From an uncultured bacterium (GTDB lineage Bacteria; Bacteroidota; Bacteroidia; Bacteroidales; Bacteroidaceae): a DNA stretch of 41,297 nucleotides. The notes below the pieces were generated by a model. It saw nothing but the letters and a program-made list of their open reading frames with translations. It did no database searches and was not told where the DNA came from. The stretch covers positions 1-41,297 of the forward strand of contig CAJMNM010000028.1 in NCBI GenBank assembly GCA_905214795.1. The letters run 5' to 3'. This document shows, one piece after another, positions 25,273 through 33,592 of the stretch. Each line of letters begins with the position of its first letter. The stretch's first letter is position 1. The translations under genes and the position numbers were made by a program.

Positions 25273-26985
25273 ATGAAAAAATATTCTCTGCTACTCATCC
25301 TCACGATATTGATATGCCCCACTTTAATGCAGGCCCAAGATAACAACTGGATTACAGACTCTCCCAAACGGGAAATGCGCGCAGTCTGGCTCACCACGTT
25401 CAATAGCCTGGACTGGCCTAAAAACAAAGCAAGAACCGCCGAAGGCATATTAGCGCAGCAGAAAGAATTCTGCGAAATTCTCGACCGGCTTAAAGCCATC
25501 AACATCAACACAGTTTTACTACAGACCAGAGTGCGCGGCACAACCATATACCCTTCCGACATAGAACCTTGGGATGATTGTCTGACCGGGGCTCAAAATC
25601 GAAATCCGGGATATGATCCCTTAAAATTTGCCATCGAACAATGCCATGCCCGGGGTATGGAACTCCATGCCTGGCTAGTCACCATACCATGTTTCAAGAC
25701 AAACGCAGCACAGGCACAGAACAAAAAATCAGTTCTTAAAACACATCATAATCTTTGCGTCAAACATGAAGGCACCTGGTATCTAAATCCGGGACAACCC
25801 GGTACAGCCGACTATCTGGCTTCAATCTGCCGCGAGATTGCAACACATTATGATGTAGACGGCATTCACTTTGATTATATCCGATATCCCGAAAACGCCG
25901 CCCGTTTCAACGACAACGCCACGTACAGGAAATATGGTAAGGGAAAATCAAAGGCACAATGGCGCAGAGACAACATTACACATTGTGTAAGTGAAATGTA
26001 TCATACTATCAAGGCCATCAAGCCATGGATAAAAGTCAGCAGTTCCCCAATAGGAAAATACAACGACCTGTCGCGCTATCCCTCTTATGGATGGAACGCT
26101 TATGCAGCCGTCTATCAGGACGCACAGGCCTGGCTTAAAGATGGCATACACGACATGCTTTTCCCCATGATGTACTTCCAAGGAAATCACTTTTACCCAT
26201 TTGCACTGGACTGGAAAGAAAACGATTACGGCAAAACGGTAGCCCCGGGACTAGGTATCTATTTCTTAAGTCCAAAAGAAAAGAACTGGGATCTGGATGT
26301 CATCAGCCGGGAACTTTATTTTATCAGAGACATCGGCTTGCAAGGACAGGCTTATTTCAGATATGCCTTTCTTGATGCCAATCATAAGGGACTCTATGAT
26401 TTCCTGAAAGATTTTTATTATCCCTATCCTGCTTTAACTCCTGTTTGTCAGAGTACAGACCAGAAAGCGCCGGAAATGCCGCTTGACTTAAAACGGGAAA
26501 TAAAAGCCAACAATGCCATGCTTACCTGGAAAGCGTCGCAAGATGACAGCGGACAAGTGCGGTATAATGTCTATGCCTCAAAAGACTATCCTGTAGATAT
26601 TACAAAAGCTAAAAATCTGATAGCAGTCAATCTTGACACCTGCGTGTATATATACAATGGAATATATGCAGAACTTAACGGTTTGAATTTTGCGATAACA
26701 GCTATCGACCGTTCGGGTAATGAAAGTGATGCCGCACAACTCCACGCGTTTGAAACTGTCTACATTGATGGCAGACTGCTTCCTCACGCCAATAACCAAC
26801 TGCTTCTTCCTCTAATGTCACCCCAACCGGAATTCATCATCCTGACAGATTCCGAAGGACGTATCGTGCGAACCATGCCTTATGCCAGAAACATTACCAC
26901 CCAAGGACTTGCCGGTGGATATTACCAGGTACGCACATTAGAAAAAAAAGGTAAATCGTTACGTATCGGAAATTTCATTAAATAA
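25273..26985 (+). CDS. GHL10 (DUF187) glycoside hydrolase-like protein with possible type IX sorting tail
   Basis: From the ATG at 25273 the protein has 570 residues and starts with a signal peptide (MKKYSLLLILTILICPTLMQAQ). Residues about 30-385 match the glycosyl hydrolase-like 10 TIM barrel (PF02638): REMRAVWLTTFNSLDWP, then VDGIHFDYIRYP (195-206) and FPMMYFQGNHFYPF. Relatives act on sugars or peptidoglycan-like chains, but most lack assay. Residues about 400-490 form an Fn3-like domain. The last 60 residues (FIILTDSEGRIVRTMP, GLAGGYYQVRTL, ending NFIK) resemble the type IX C-terminal sorting domain, interesting beside sprA in this window. The 3' end overlaps the convergent ATP-grasp-like gene by 27 bp. 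Confidence 0.9.
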   Translation: MKKYSLLLILTILICPTLMQAQDNNWITDSPKREMRAVWLTTFNSLDWPKNKARTAEGILAQQKEFCEILDRLKAININTVLLQTRVRGTTIYPSDIEPWDDCLTGAQNRNPGYDPLKFAIEQCHARGMELHAWLVTIPCFKTNAAQAQNKKSVLKTHHNLCVKHEGTWYLNPGQPGTADYLASICREIATHYDVDGIHFDYIRYPENAARFNDNATYRKYGKGKSKAQWRRDNITHCVSEMYHTIKAIKPWIKVSSSPIGKYNDLSRYPSYGWNAYAAVYQDAQAWLKDGIHDMLFPMMYFQGNHFYPFALDWKENDYGKTVAPGLGIYFLSPKEKNWDLDVISRELYFIRDIGLQGQAYFRYAFLDANHKGLYDFLKDFYYPYPALTPVCQSTDQKAPEMPLDLKREIKANNAMLTWKASQDDSGQVRYNVYASKDYPVDITKAKNLIAVNLDTCVYIYNGIYAELNGLNFAITAIDRSGNESDAAQLHAFETVYIDGRLLPHANNQLLLPLMSPQPEFIILTDSEGRIVRTMPYARNITTQGLAGGYYQVRTLEKKGKSLRIGNFIK

Positions 26986-28188
26986 AACAGAACTCTCCTT
27001 ACTGCATACTTCCAGACGAGCACGATAATGTGTATGAGAAGTAACAGGCGTAAGAGCTATATATCCATCTTGCAATAATTTATCATGTACCAGAAGCGGA
27101 CGCTCTTGTTTCCGCTTCTGATGATCTGTCCATAATACCCCATCTGATTTTTCATAATCAATCACAAAACGCGCCTCCGAACCGGAAGCAAGCCATCTTG
27201 ACAAGTCAACCGCGACCTGTCCCATGGTACGCCGCAAATTAATCTCCACACAAGGATGAACAGCCAGGCCATCGGATAAGCCAATATCACACAGCATCAT
27301 ATCAACCCCCAAATTACCCCTATAATGCCCGACAAGACTGTCTGTCAGTCTCTCTGAAAGCTCTTTCACCAAAGCTATCCGCATGGCATGAGGTATATAA
27401 TGTTCCAACCAAGCCTCTTTTACTGCTTCCGATGCGACCCAATTACCGCCATAAGTACCTCTGTGCGTTGTAAAAAATACCGACAACCCCGTATAACGCA
27501 CAGATTCATCATCGGCAAAAAACTCAAAAGCAAAATCAAAACGTCTACGATACAATGGTTCCACAACCACCCCGCCCTGCTCTTTTAACAAACGGCGGCA
27601 CCAACCTGTCAACGGCGACTGATAATCTCCACGTCCCAACCTCAGACCTTTACCACTGCCGGACCACGGGGCTTTAAGAATAGTTTCAGGATAAGAAGTT
27701 ACCAATGAAACAATGTCTGATTCTTCACAACAATAAAAAGAACGACCACACAAACGATTACGCCATTCTGATAAATTATTTTCCGGACTACGTAACAAAC
27801 TTAAAAGACTTACCGCACACCCACGGCCTGACAACACTCGGTATTCTGCCATTTCAGTTTCAGAGGGCAACAAACGATCCGGACATCCGGTTTGAAGAAG
27901 TTCCTGCTTCAGCAACGGACTCCATCCCCACGGACAAACAACCTCAACATTGAGCCATTCATCTTTTCCACACCATTTCACGTCAGGTATCAAGCAACCA
28001 ACCTCATTCAAATAGTCCTCCAAACAGTGTGACATTCCGCTCCAGACGACATCTCCATCAGCTGCCCACCACACAGGTAAAACAGACAAATCATCACGCA
28101 TCAGGCGGGCGGACCGCGGCGGAATAAAATGTGGACTGAAATTGGCTAATGCCAAATCATTTTCGGGATTAAAAACATGAAGATTCAT
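26959..28188 (-). CDS. ATP-grasp-like protein of unknown function
   Basis: I use the ATG at 28188 (409 residues, MNLHVFNPENDLALANF); the in-frame ATG at 28224 sits within the promoter region. No signal peptide, so cytoplasmic. The centre looks like an ATP-grasp fold: ILKAPWSGSGKGLRLG (Lys172 and the Gly-rich loop), VVVEPLYRRRFDFAFEFF (Glu210), GVDMMLCD (Asp296) and HPCVEINLRRTMGQ (Glu315, Asn317, Arg319), which would supply nucleotide and Mg contacts. ATP-grasp enzymes join a carboxylate to an amine or thiol; the substrate here is unknown. The N-terminal ENDLALAN motif is distinctive and conserved-looking. Its 3' end overlaps the GHL10 gene by 27 bp. It shares a two-way promoter with the AAA gene. 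The fold call is by motif. Confidence 0.78.
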   Translation of the reverse strand: MNLHVFNPENDLALANFSPHFIPPRSARLMRDDLSVLPVWWAADGDVVWSGMSHCLEDYLNEVGCLIPDVKWCGKDEWLNVEVVCPWGWSPLLKQELLQTGCPDRLLPSETEMAEYRVLSGRGCAVSLLSLLRSPENNLSEWRNRLCGRSFYCCEESDIVSLVTSYPETILKAPWSGSGKGLRLGRGDYQSPLTGWCRRLLKEQGGVVVEPLYRRRFDFAFEFFADDESVRYTGLSVFFTTHRGTYGGNWVASEAVKEAWLEHYIPHAMRIALVKELSERLTDSLVGHYRGNLGVDMMLCDIGLSDGLAVHPCVEINLRRTMGQVAVDLSRWLASGSEARFVIDYEKSDGVLWTDHQKRKQERPLLVHDKLLQDGYIALTPVTSHTHYRARLEVCSKESSVLFNEISDT

Positions 28189-28230
28189 TTTGCAAAAATA
28201 AGAAAAAAGAAAATATTTTGCCAACTCTAC

Positions 28231-28265
28231 TTTGCAAATCTATCCTTTTGCATTATCTTTGCAAA
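28231..28265. promoter_or_regulatory. Superimposed divergent promoter with two TTTGCAAA palindromes
   Basis: Two full-consensus Bacteroides promoters occupy the same 35 bp. Plus strand: -33 TTTG at 28231-28234, 19-bp spacer, -7 TATCTTTG at 28254-28261, driving the AAA gene (ATG 28283). Minus strand: -33 TTTG (CAAA at 28262-28265), 19-bp spacer, -7 TAGATTTG (28235-28242), driving the ATP-grasp-like gene (ATG 28188). TTTGCAAA palindromes lie at 28231-28238 and 28258-28265; each supplies the -33 of one promoter and the end of the -7 box of the other. A third TTTGCAAA is at 28189-28196, touching the minus-strand start codon. Confidence 0.85.
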
Positions 28266-28282
28266 ACGTATTGATATTGAAT

Positions 28283-29461
28283 ATGGAGACTTTCTTCCGA
28301 ACACACGCCTATCTTGTGGAACATACCCACGCCCCGGTTCGTCGAGCCCTCATGGACGAGATTGACTGGAATGAACGGTTAATCGGTATAAAAGGAACAA
28401 GAGGCGTTGGAAAGACTACATTCTTGTTGCAATATGCAAAGGAGCATTTTCGTGTAGAAGACCGTAAATGTCTCTATATCAATATGAATAACTTTTACTT
28501 CCAAGGTAAAGGTATTGCCGAATTTGCCTCAGAATTTTATCAAGCTGGCGGAAAAGTTCTACTCATCGACCAGATTTTCAAGCAACCGAACTGGAGCCTT
28601 GATTTACGTAAGTGCTATGACGAACTTCCGGAATTGAAAATTGTATTCACCGGTTCGTCTGTCATGAGACTGAAAGAAGAAAATCCGGAACTGAACGGAA
28701 TCGTTAAATCATATAATCTAAGAGGATTCTCATTCCGTGAGTTTTTAAACCTCCAGACTGGAAACAATTTTCCATCATACACATTAAATGACATCCTGGA
28801 AAACCATGAACAAATCGTCCGTCAGATACTTCCTAAGGCAAGACCTCTTCAGTATTTTCAAGACTATATTCATCATGGTTTCTATCCGTTTTTTCTAGAG
28901 AAACGCAACTTCTCTGAGAATTTGCTCAAGACAATGAACATGATGCTGGAAGTAGACATACTTTTAATCAAACAAATAGAACTGAAGTATTTGGCAAAAA
29001 TAAAAAAATTACTATATTTGCTCGCTATAGATAGCCCTGCAGCACCAAATGTGAGCCAGCTGGCAACCGAGATTCAGACCTCACGCGCTACGGTAATGAA
29101 TTACATGAAATATCTTGCCGATGCACGACTGATCAATCTGATTTATCCCAAAGGAGAAAGTTTCCCCAAAAAGCCGGCTAAAATCATGATGCACAACTCA
29201 AATTTGATGTATGTCATCTATCCGAGCAAACTCGAAGAACAAAACATACTGGAAACATTTTTCCAAAATGCGCTATGGAAAGACCATTTGCTCAACAAGG
29301 GGGAAAAAGGCACCTCATTCCTTGTTGACAGCGACCTAAAATTCAGAGTATGTCCGACGGAAGTAAAGAAGCATCATCCTGATGTCATTTATGCTCGCCG
29401 CGATATTGAAATAGGCAAGAAACAGGAAATACCACTATGGTTGTTCGGCTTCTTATATTAA
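28283..29461 (+). CDS. AAA ATPase of the AAA_14/DUF4143 family
   Basis: From the ATG at 28283, about 15 nt after the predicted start of transcription, the protein has 392 residues. Walker A is GTRGVGKT (38-45); Walker B is VLLIDQIF with Asp96 but Gln97 where Glu is usual; VFTGSS (121-126) is the sensor-like strand. A winged-helix-like segment (about 252-288) and the DUF4143 region follow, ending with FLVDSDLKFRVCPTEVK (346-362), which fits a degenerate PD-(D/E)xK end. These ATPases are common in Bacteroidota and archaea, often duplicated, and their role is unknown; some have been linked to DNA or to toxin-antitoxin-like behaviour without proof. It is the only gene of its unit; PFOR follows by 65 bp. 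Confidence 0.9.
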   Translation: METFFRTHAYLVEHTHAPVRRALMDEIDWNERLIGIKGTRGVGKTTFLLQYAKEHFRVEDRKCLYINMNNFYFQGKGIAEFASEFYQAGGKVLLIDQIFKQPNWSLDLRKCYDELPELKIVFTGSSVMRLKEENPELNGIVKSYNLRGFSFREFLNLQTGNNFPSYTLNDILENHEQIVRQILPKARPLQYFQDYIHHGFYPFFLEKRNFSENLLKTMNMMLEVDILLIKQIELKYLAKIKKLLYLLAIDSPAAPNVSQLATEIQTSRATVMNYMKYLADARLINLIYPKGESFPKKPAKIMMHNSNLMYVIYPSKLEEQNILETFFQNALWKDHLLNKGEKGTSFLVDSDLKFRVCPTEVKKHHPDVIYARRDIEIGKKQEIPLWLFGFLY

Positions 29462-29462
29462 A

Positions 29463-29477
29463 ATGAATCTGATTCAT
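29463..29477. repeat. Inverted repeat between the AAA and PFOR genes
   Basis: ATGAATC (29463-29469) and GATTCAT (29471-29477) flank a single T, a perfect 15-bp palindromic site 50 bp before the PFOR ATG. No exact TAnnTTTG box lies between it and the gene. It could be an operator for PFOR or a weak hairpin after the AAA gene. Confidence 0.45.
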
Positions 29478-29526
29478 AAATTAGGATAAAAGAAATTGTA
29501 GTTTATTTTCATATTTACAAACTATT

Positions 29527-32500
29527 ATGGCAAAAGAAAAGAAATTTATCACATGTGATGGTAACCAGGCTGCTGCACATATCTCGTATATGTTCTCAGA
29601 GGTTGCAGCTATCTACCCCATCACCCCGTCATCAACTATGGCAGAATATGTTGATGAATGGGCAGCTCAGGGCCGTAAGAACATCTTCGGCGAGACAGTG
29701 TTGGTACAGGAAATGCAATCTGAAGGTGGTGCAGCAGGTGCTGTTCACGGTTCATTGCAAGCTGGTGCCTTAACCACTACTTACACTGCATCTCAGGGTC
29801 TTCTTTTGATGATCCCTAACATGTATAAGATTGCCGGTGAATTGCTGCCATGCGTATTCCACGTTTCAGCACGTACTTTGGCATCTCATTCATTATGTAT
29901 CTTCGGTGACCACCAGGATGTAATGTCATGCCGTCAGACTGGTTTCGCAATGTTGTGCGAAGGTTCTGTACAGGAAGTTATGGACTTGGCTGGTGTAGCT
30001 CACTTATCAACTATCAAGAGCCGTGTACCGTTCCTTAACTTCTTCGACGGTTTCCGTACCTCACACGAGATTCAGAAAATTGAAATGTTGGAGAACGATG
30101 ACCTCGCACCGCTTGTAGATCAGGAAGCTTTGAGCGAGTTCCGTAACCGTGCTCTTTCTCCAGAACATCCGGTTGCACGCGGTATGGCTGAGAATCCCGA
30201 TACATTCTTCACTCACCGCGAATCATGCAATCCTTACTATGATGCAGTTCCTGCTATCGTAGAAGATTACATGAACAAGATTTCAGAAATCACCGGCCGT
30301 AAATACGGTTTGTTCTCATATTATGGTGCAGAAGATGCTGACCGCGTCATCATCGCTATGGGTTCAGTAACCGAGGCTATCCGCGAAACAATCGATTATC
30401 TGAATGGCCAGGGCCAGAAGGTCGGTTTGGTTGCTGTTCATTTGTATCGTCCATTCTCTGCTAAACATTTCTTGGCAGCAGTTCCTGCTACAACCAAGAA
30501 GATTGCAGTACTCGATCGTACAAAAGAACCGGGTGCAAATGGCGAACCGTTGTATCTTGACGTTAAAGACTGCTTCTATGGAAAAGAAAACGCTCCGGTT
30601 ATCGTTGGCGGACGTTATGGTCTTGGCTCTAACGATACTACTCCGGCTCAGATTATGGCAGTATATGAGAACTTGGCTTTACCAGAACCAAAGAACCTGT
30701 TCACACTTGGTATCGATGACGACGTAACATTCACTTCTCTTCCTCAGAAAGAAGAAATCGCTGTTGGCGGTGAAGGTATGTTCGAAGCTAAGTTCTACGG
30801 ACTTGGTGCCGACGGTACTGTAGGTGCAAACAAGAACTCAGTGAAGATTATCGGTGACAACACCAACAAACACTGCCAGGCTTACTTCTCTTACGACTCT
30901 AAGAAATCTGGTGGTTTCACTTGCTCTCACCTTCGTTTCGGTGACAGCCCAATCCGTTCTACCTATTTGGTTAACACACCTAATTTCGTTGCATGCCATG
31001 TTCAGGCTTACCTGCACATGTACGATGTAACCCGTGGCTTGAAGAAGAACGGTACATTCCTTTTGAACACCATCTGGGAAGGCGAAGAATTGGCTAAGAA
31101 CCTACCTAACAAGGTTAAAGCATACTTTGCAAAGAATAACATCAAGGTTTACTACATCAACGCTACAAAGATTGCACAGGAAATCGGTTTGGGTAACCGT
31201 ACCAATACAATCCTTCAGTCTGCATTCTTCCGTATCACCGGCGTTATCCCTGTAGATTTGGCAGTTGAACAAATGAAGAAGTTCATCGTTAAGTCTTACG
31301 GCAAGAAGGGTGAAGATGTTGTCAACAAGAACTATGCTGCAGTTGACCGTGGCGGTGAATACAAAGAACTGACTGTTGATCCTGCATGGGCTTCTCTTGA
31401 AGCAGAAGTTGCAGCTCCTAACAACGATCCCGAATTCATCAACAAGGTGGTTCGTCCTATCAATGCTCAGGATGGCGACTTATTGAAAGTTTCTGCATTC
31501 AAAGGCATCGAAGACGGTACTTGGCCTCAGGGTACTGCAGCTTACGAAAAACGTGGTGTAGCTACATTCGTTCCGACCTGGAATCCTGAAAACTGTATCC
31601 AGTGTAACAAGTGTGCATACGTTTGTCCTCACGCTGCCATCCGTCCGTTTGTACTCGACGCTGAAGAAATCAAGGGTTTCAACGCTCCGACAATCGAGAT
31701 GAAAGCTCCTGCAGCAATGAAGGGTATGAATTTCCGTATTCAAGTCAGCGTAATGGACTGCTTGGGTTGCGGTAACTGTGCTGATGTCTGTCCGGGTAAT
31801 CCGAAGACAGGTAAGGCTCTTACCATGGTTTCTTTGGAACAAGAACTTGACGAAGCTCCAAACTGGGAATACTGTGTTAAGAATGTAAAGAGCAAACAGG
31901 ATTTGGTAGATATCAAGTCTAACGTAAAGAACTCTCAGTTCGCTCAGCCGTTGTTTGAGTTCTCCGGTGCATGCTCAGGTTGTGGTGAAACTCCGTACGT
32001 AAAATTGATTTCTCAATTGTTCGGCGATCGCGAAATCGTTTCTAATGCTACCGGTTGTTCTTCTATCTATTCTGGTTCTATTCCTTCAACACCTTACACA
32101 ACCAACGCCAAAGGTCAGGGTCCGGCTTGGGCAAACTCTTTGTTCGAGGACTTCTGCGAATATGGCTTGGGTATGGTTTTGGCAACAAAGAAGATGCGCG
32201 CACGTATCGAGGAAATCTTGAAGGGTGCCATTGCAAACGATGCAACTCCAGCCGACTTCAAGGCCGCCGCTCAAGAATGGATTGACGGTAAGGACAATGC
32301 TGAAGCAAGCAAAGCTGCTACCGAAAAACTCGTTCCGATGATTGAAGCAGGTAAAGCTTCAGGTTGTGAGGCTTGCGCTAAACTGTCTGAATTGAGCCAC
32401 TATCTGACCAAACGTTCTCAGTGGATTATCGGTGGTGACGGTGCTTCTTACGATATAGGTTACGGTGGTCTTGACCACGTTATCGCTTCTGGCGAAGACC

Positions 32501-33075
32501 TCAACATCCTTGTATTGGATACCGAAGTTTACTCTAACACTGGTGGTCAGGCTTCTAAATCAACTCCGCTCGGTGCAATTGCTAAGTTTGCCGCTTCCGG
32601 TAAACGTGTACGTAAGAAAGACCTTGGTATGATTGCCACTACTTACGGTTATGTTTACGTTGCACAAATCGCAATGGGTGCAGATCAGGCTCAGTGCTTG
32701 AAGGCTATCCGCGAAGCTGAAGCTTACCCTGGTCCTTCAATCGTTATTGCTTACGCTCCATGTATCAACCACGGTTTGAAGAAAGGTATGGGTAAATCAC
32801 AGGCTGAGGAGGCAGCAGCTGTAGCATGTGGTTACTGGCACTTGTGGCGTTTCAACCCGGCTTTGGAAGAAGAGGGTAAGAATCCGTTCTCACTCGACTC
32901 TAAGGAACCGAACTGGGAAGGCTTCCAGGATTACCTCAAGGGTGAGGTGCGTTTCGCTTCTGTTATGAAACAATATCCGACAGAAGCTGCCGAACTATTC
33001 AATGCTTGCGAGGAAATGGCTAAGAAACGTTATCAGAGCTATATCCGTATGACAAAAATGGATTGGAACGAATAA
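29527..33075 (+). CDS. nifJ: Pyruvate:ferredoxin (flavodoxin) oxidoreductase, single chain
   Basis: A 1182-residue cytoplasmic enzyme of normal length that oxidises pyruvate to acetyl-CoA and CO2 and reduces ferredoxin or flavodoxin, the main anaerobic pyruvate route in Bacteroidales. Domains in order: the pyrimidine-binding half (YPITPSSTMAEYVDEWA near residue 35), a transketolase-like C domain, a gamma-type domain, a two-cluster ferredoxin domain (Cys690/693/696/700 and Cys745/748/751/755), then the PP domain with proximal-cluster Cys816 and Cys819 (ACSGCGETPY) and the TPP/Mg site GGDGASYDIGYGG (969-981) with EVYSNTGGQASKS. Codon use is biased (GGT, GCT, CGT, AAG) compared with neighbours, as for a highly expressed gene. 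It stands alone with a strong terminator. Alternative symbol: por. Confidence 0.97.
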   Translation: MAKEKKFITCDGNQAAAHISYMFSEVAAIYPITPSSTMAEYVDEWAAQGRKNIFGETVLVQEMQSEGGAAGAVHGSLQAGALTTTYTASQGLLLMIPNMYKIAGELLPCVFHVSARTLASHSLCIFGDHQDVMSCRQTGFAMLCEGSVQEVMDLAGVAHLSTIKSRVPFLNFFDGFRTSHEIQKIEMLENDDLAPLVDQEALSEFRNRALSPEHPVARGMAENPDTFFTHRESCNPYYDAVPAIVEDYMNKISEITGRKYGLFSYYGAEDADRVIIAMGSVTEAIRETIDYLNGQGQKVGLVAVHLYRPFSAKHFLAAVPATTKKIAVLDRTKEPGANGEPLYLDVKDCFYGKENAPVIVGGRYGLGSNDTTPAQIMAVYENLALPEPKNLFTLGIDDDVTFTSLPQKEEIAVGGEGMFEAKFYGLGADGTVGANKNSVKIIGDNTNKHCQAYFSYDSKKSGGFTCSHLRFGDSPIRSTYLVNTPNFVACHVQAYLHMYDVTRGLKKNGTFLLNTIWEGEELAKNLPNKVKAYFAKNNIKVYYINATKIAQEIGLGNRTNTILQSAFFRITGVIPVDLAVEQMKKFIVKSYGKKGEDVVNKNYAAVDRGGEYKELTVDPAWASLEAEVAAPNNDPEFINKVVRPINAQDGDLLKVSAFKGIEDGTWPQGTAAYEKRGVATFVPTWNPENCIQCNKCAYVCPHAAIRPFVLDAEEIKGFNAPTIEMKAPAAMKGMNFRIQVSVMDCLGCGNCADVCPGNPKTGKALTMVSLEQELDEAPNWEYCVKNVKSKQDLVDIKSNVKNSQFAQPLFEFSGACSGCGETPYVKLISQLFGDREIVSNATGCSSIYSGSIPSTPYTTNAKGQGPAWANSLFEDFCEYGLGMVLATKKMRARIEEILKGAIANDATPADFKAAAQEWIDGKDNAEASKAATEKLVPMIEAGKASGCEACAKLSELSHYLTKRSQWIIGGDGASYDIGYGGLDHVIASGEDLNILVLDTEVYSNTGGQASKSTPLGAIAKFAASGKRVRKKDLGMIATTYGYVYVAQIAMGADQAQCLKAIREAEAYPGPSIVIAYAPCINHGLKKGMGKSQAEEAAAVACGYWHLWRFNPALEEEGKNPFSLDSKEPNWEGFQDYLKGEVRFASVMKQYPTEAAELFNACEEMAKKRYQSYIRMTKMDWNE

Positions 33076-33100
33076 TAAATTCCAATAATATCATTACATA

Positions 33101-33134
33101 AAAAAAGAGTATGCCGATTGGCATACTCTTTTTT
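33101..33134 (+). terminator. Terminator of the PFOR gene
   Basis: GAGTATGCC (33107-33115) pairs with GGCATACTC (33120-33128) around a GATT loop, extended by A6/T6 flanks. The T6 run gives the plus-strand tail and the A6 run would do the same on the minus strand, so it may work both ways between these convergent genes. Confidence 0.92.
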
Positions 33135-33225
33135 ATATACACAAGCAACGTCATAGGCTAATACTCCGTAACTGTTTTGATTAAAATCTTTCCTTATCAA
33201 CTACAGACAAACCTGGAAAACGATA

Positions 33226-33263
33226 ATAAAAAAATCCGGCCACAATAAAATTGCAACTGGATT
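33226..33263 (-). terminator. Terminator of the patatin operon
   Basis: On the minus strand a 14-bp RNA stem with three wobble pairs and one mismatch (segments 33250-33263 and 33233-33246, loop of three U) is followed by a T7 run (33226-33232). It lies about 40 bp past the stop of the 94-residue gene. Confidence 0.7.
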
Positions 33264-33303
33264 ATATCATAATATCAATAGTCAGATGTTGCTCTATAAA
33301 AGT

Positions 33304-33588
33304 CTACTCTATACCTTGTTCCTGCAAACGCTGCCTAATAGATAACAATAGCGCCATATATCCGCAAAATGTCACCGAAAAATTCCCCTTATGACGTGAA
33401 AGGACCTTTATCAGTCGTTCTACGGTCAATGGCAGATTGTCAGTCTCCGTCGCCGGATCCATTTTCATGGTCTTTGGCAACTTATCCATTCTGGCTTCGA
33501 ACCACGCCAACAATTCTTCAATCTCTTCCTTTTTAAAGTTCGGTTTAAACATATGCGGCATTTTCTCTGCCTGGAGCTCATTATCCAT
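33304..33588 (-). CDS. Small conserved-looking protein, possibly DUF6965 family
   Basis: A 94-residue acidic, soluble protein with no signal peptide. EEIEELLAWFEARMDKLPKT (residues 21-40) followed by a central loop and helices VERLIKVLSRHKGN and FCGYMALLLSIRQRLQEQ suggests an all-helical fold. The pattern resembles a small Bacteroidota family that I recall as DUF6965, but I cannot confirm this. It starts 4 bp after the patatin stop, so it is almost certainly co-translated with that gene. Function unknown. Confidence 0.8.
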   Translation of the reverse strand: MDNELQAEKMPHMFKPNFKKEEIEELLAWFEARMDKLPKTMKMDPATETDNLPLTVERLIKVLSRHKGNFSVTFCGYMALLLSIRQRLQEQGIE

Positions 33589-33592
33589 TATA

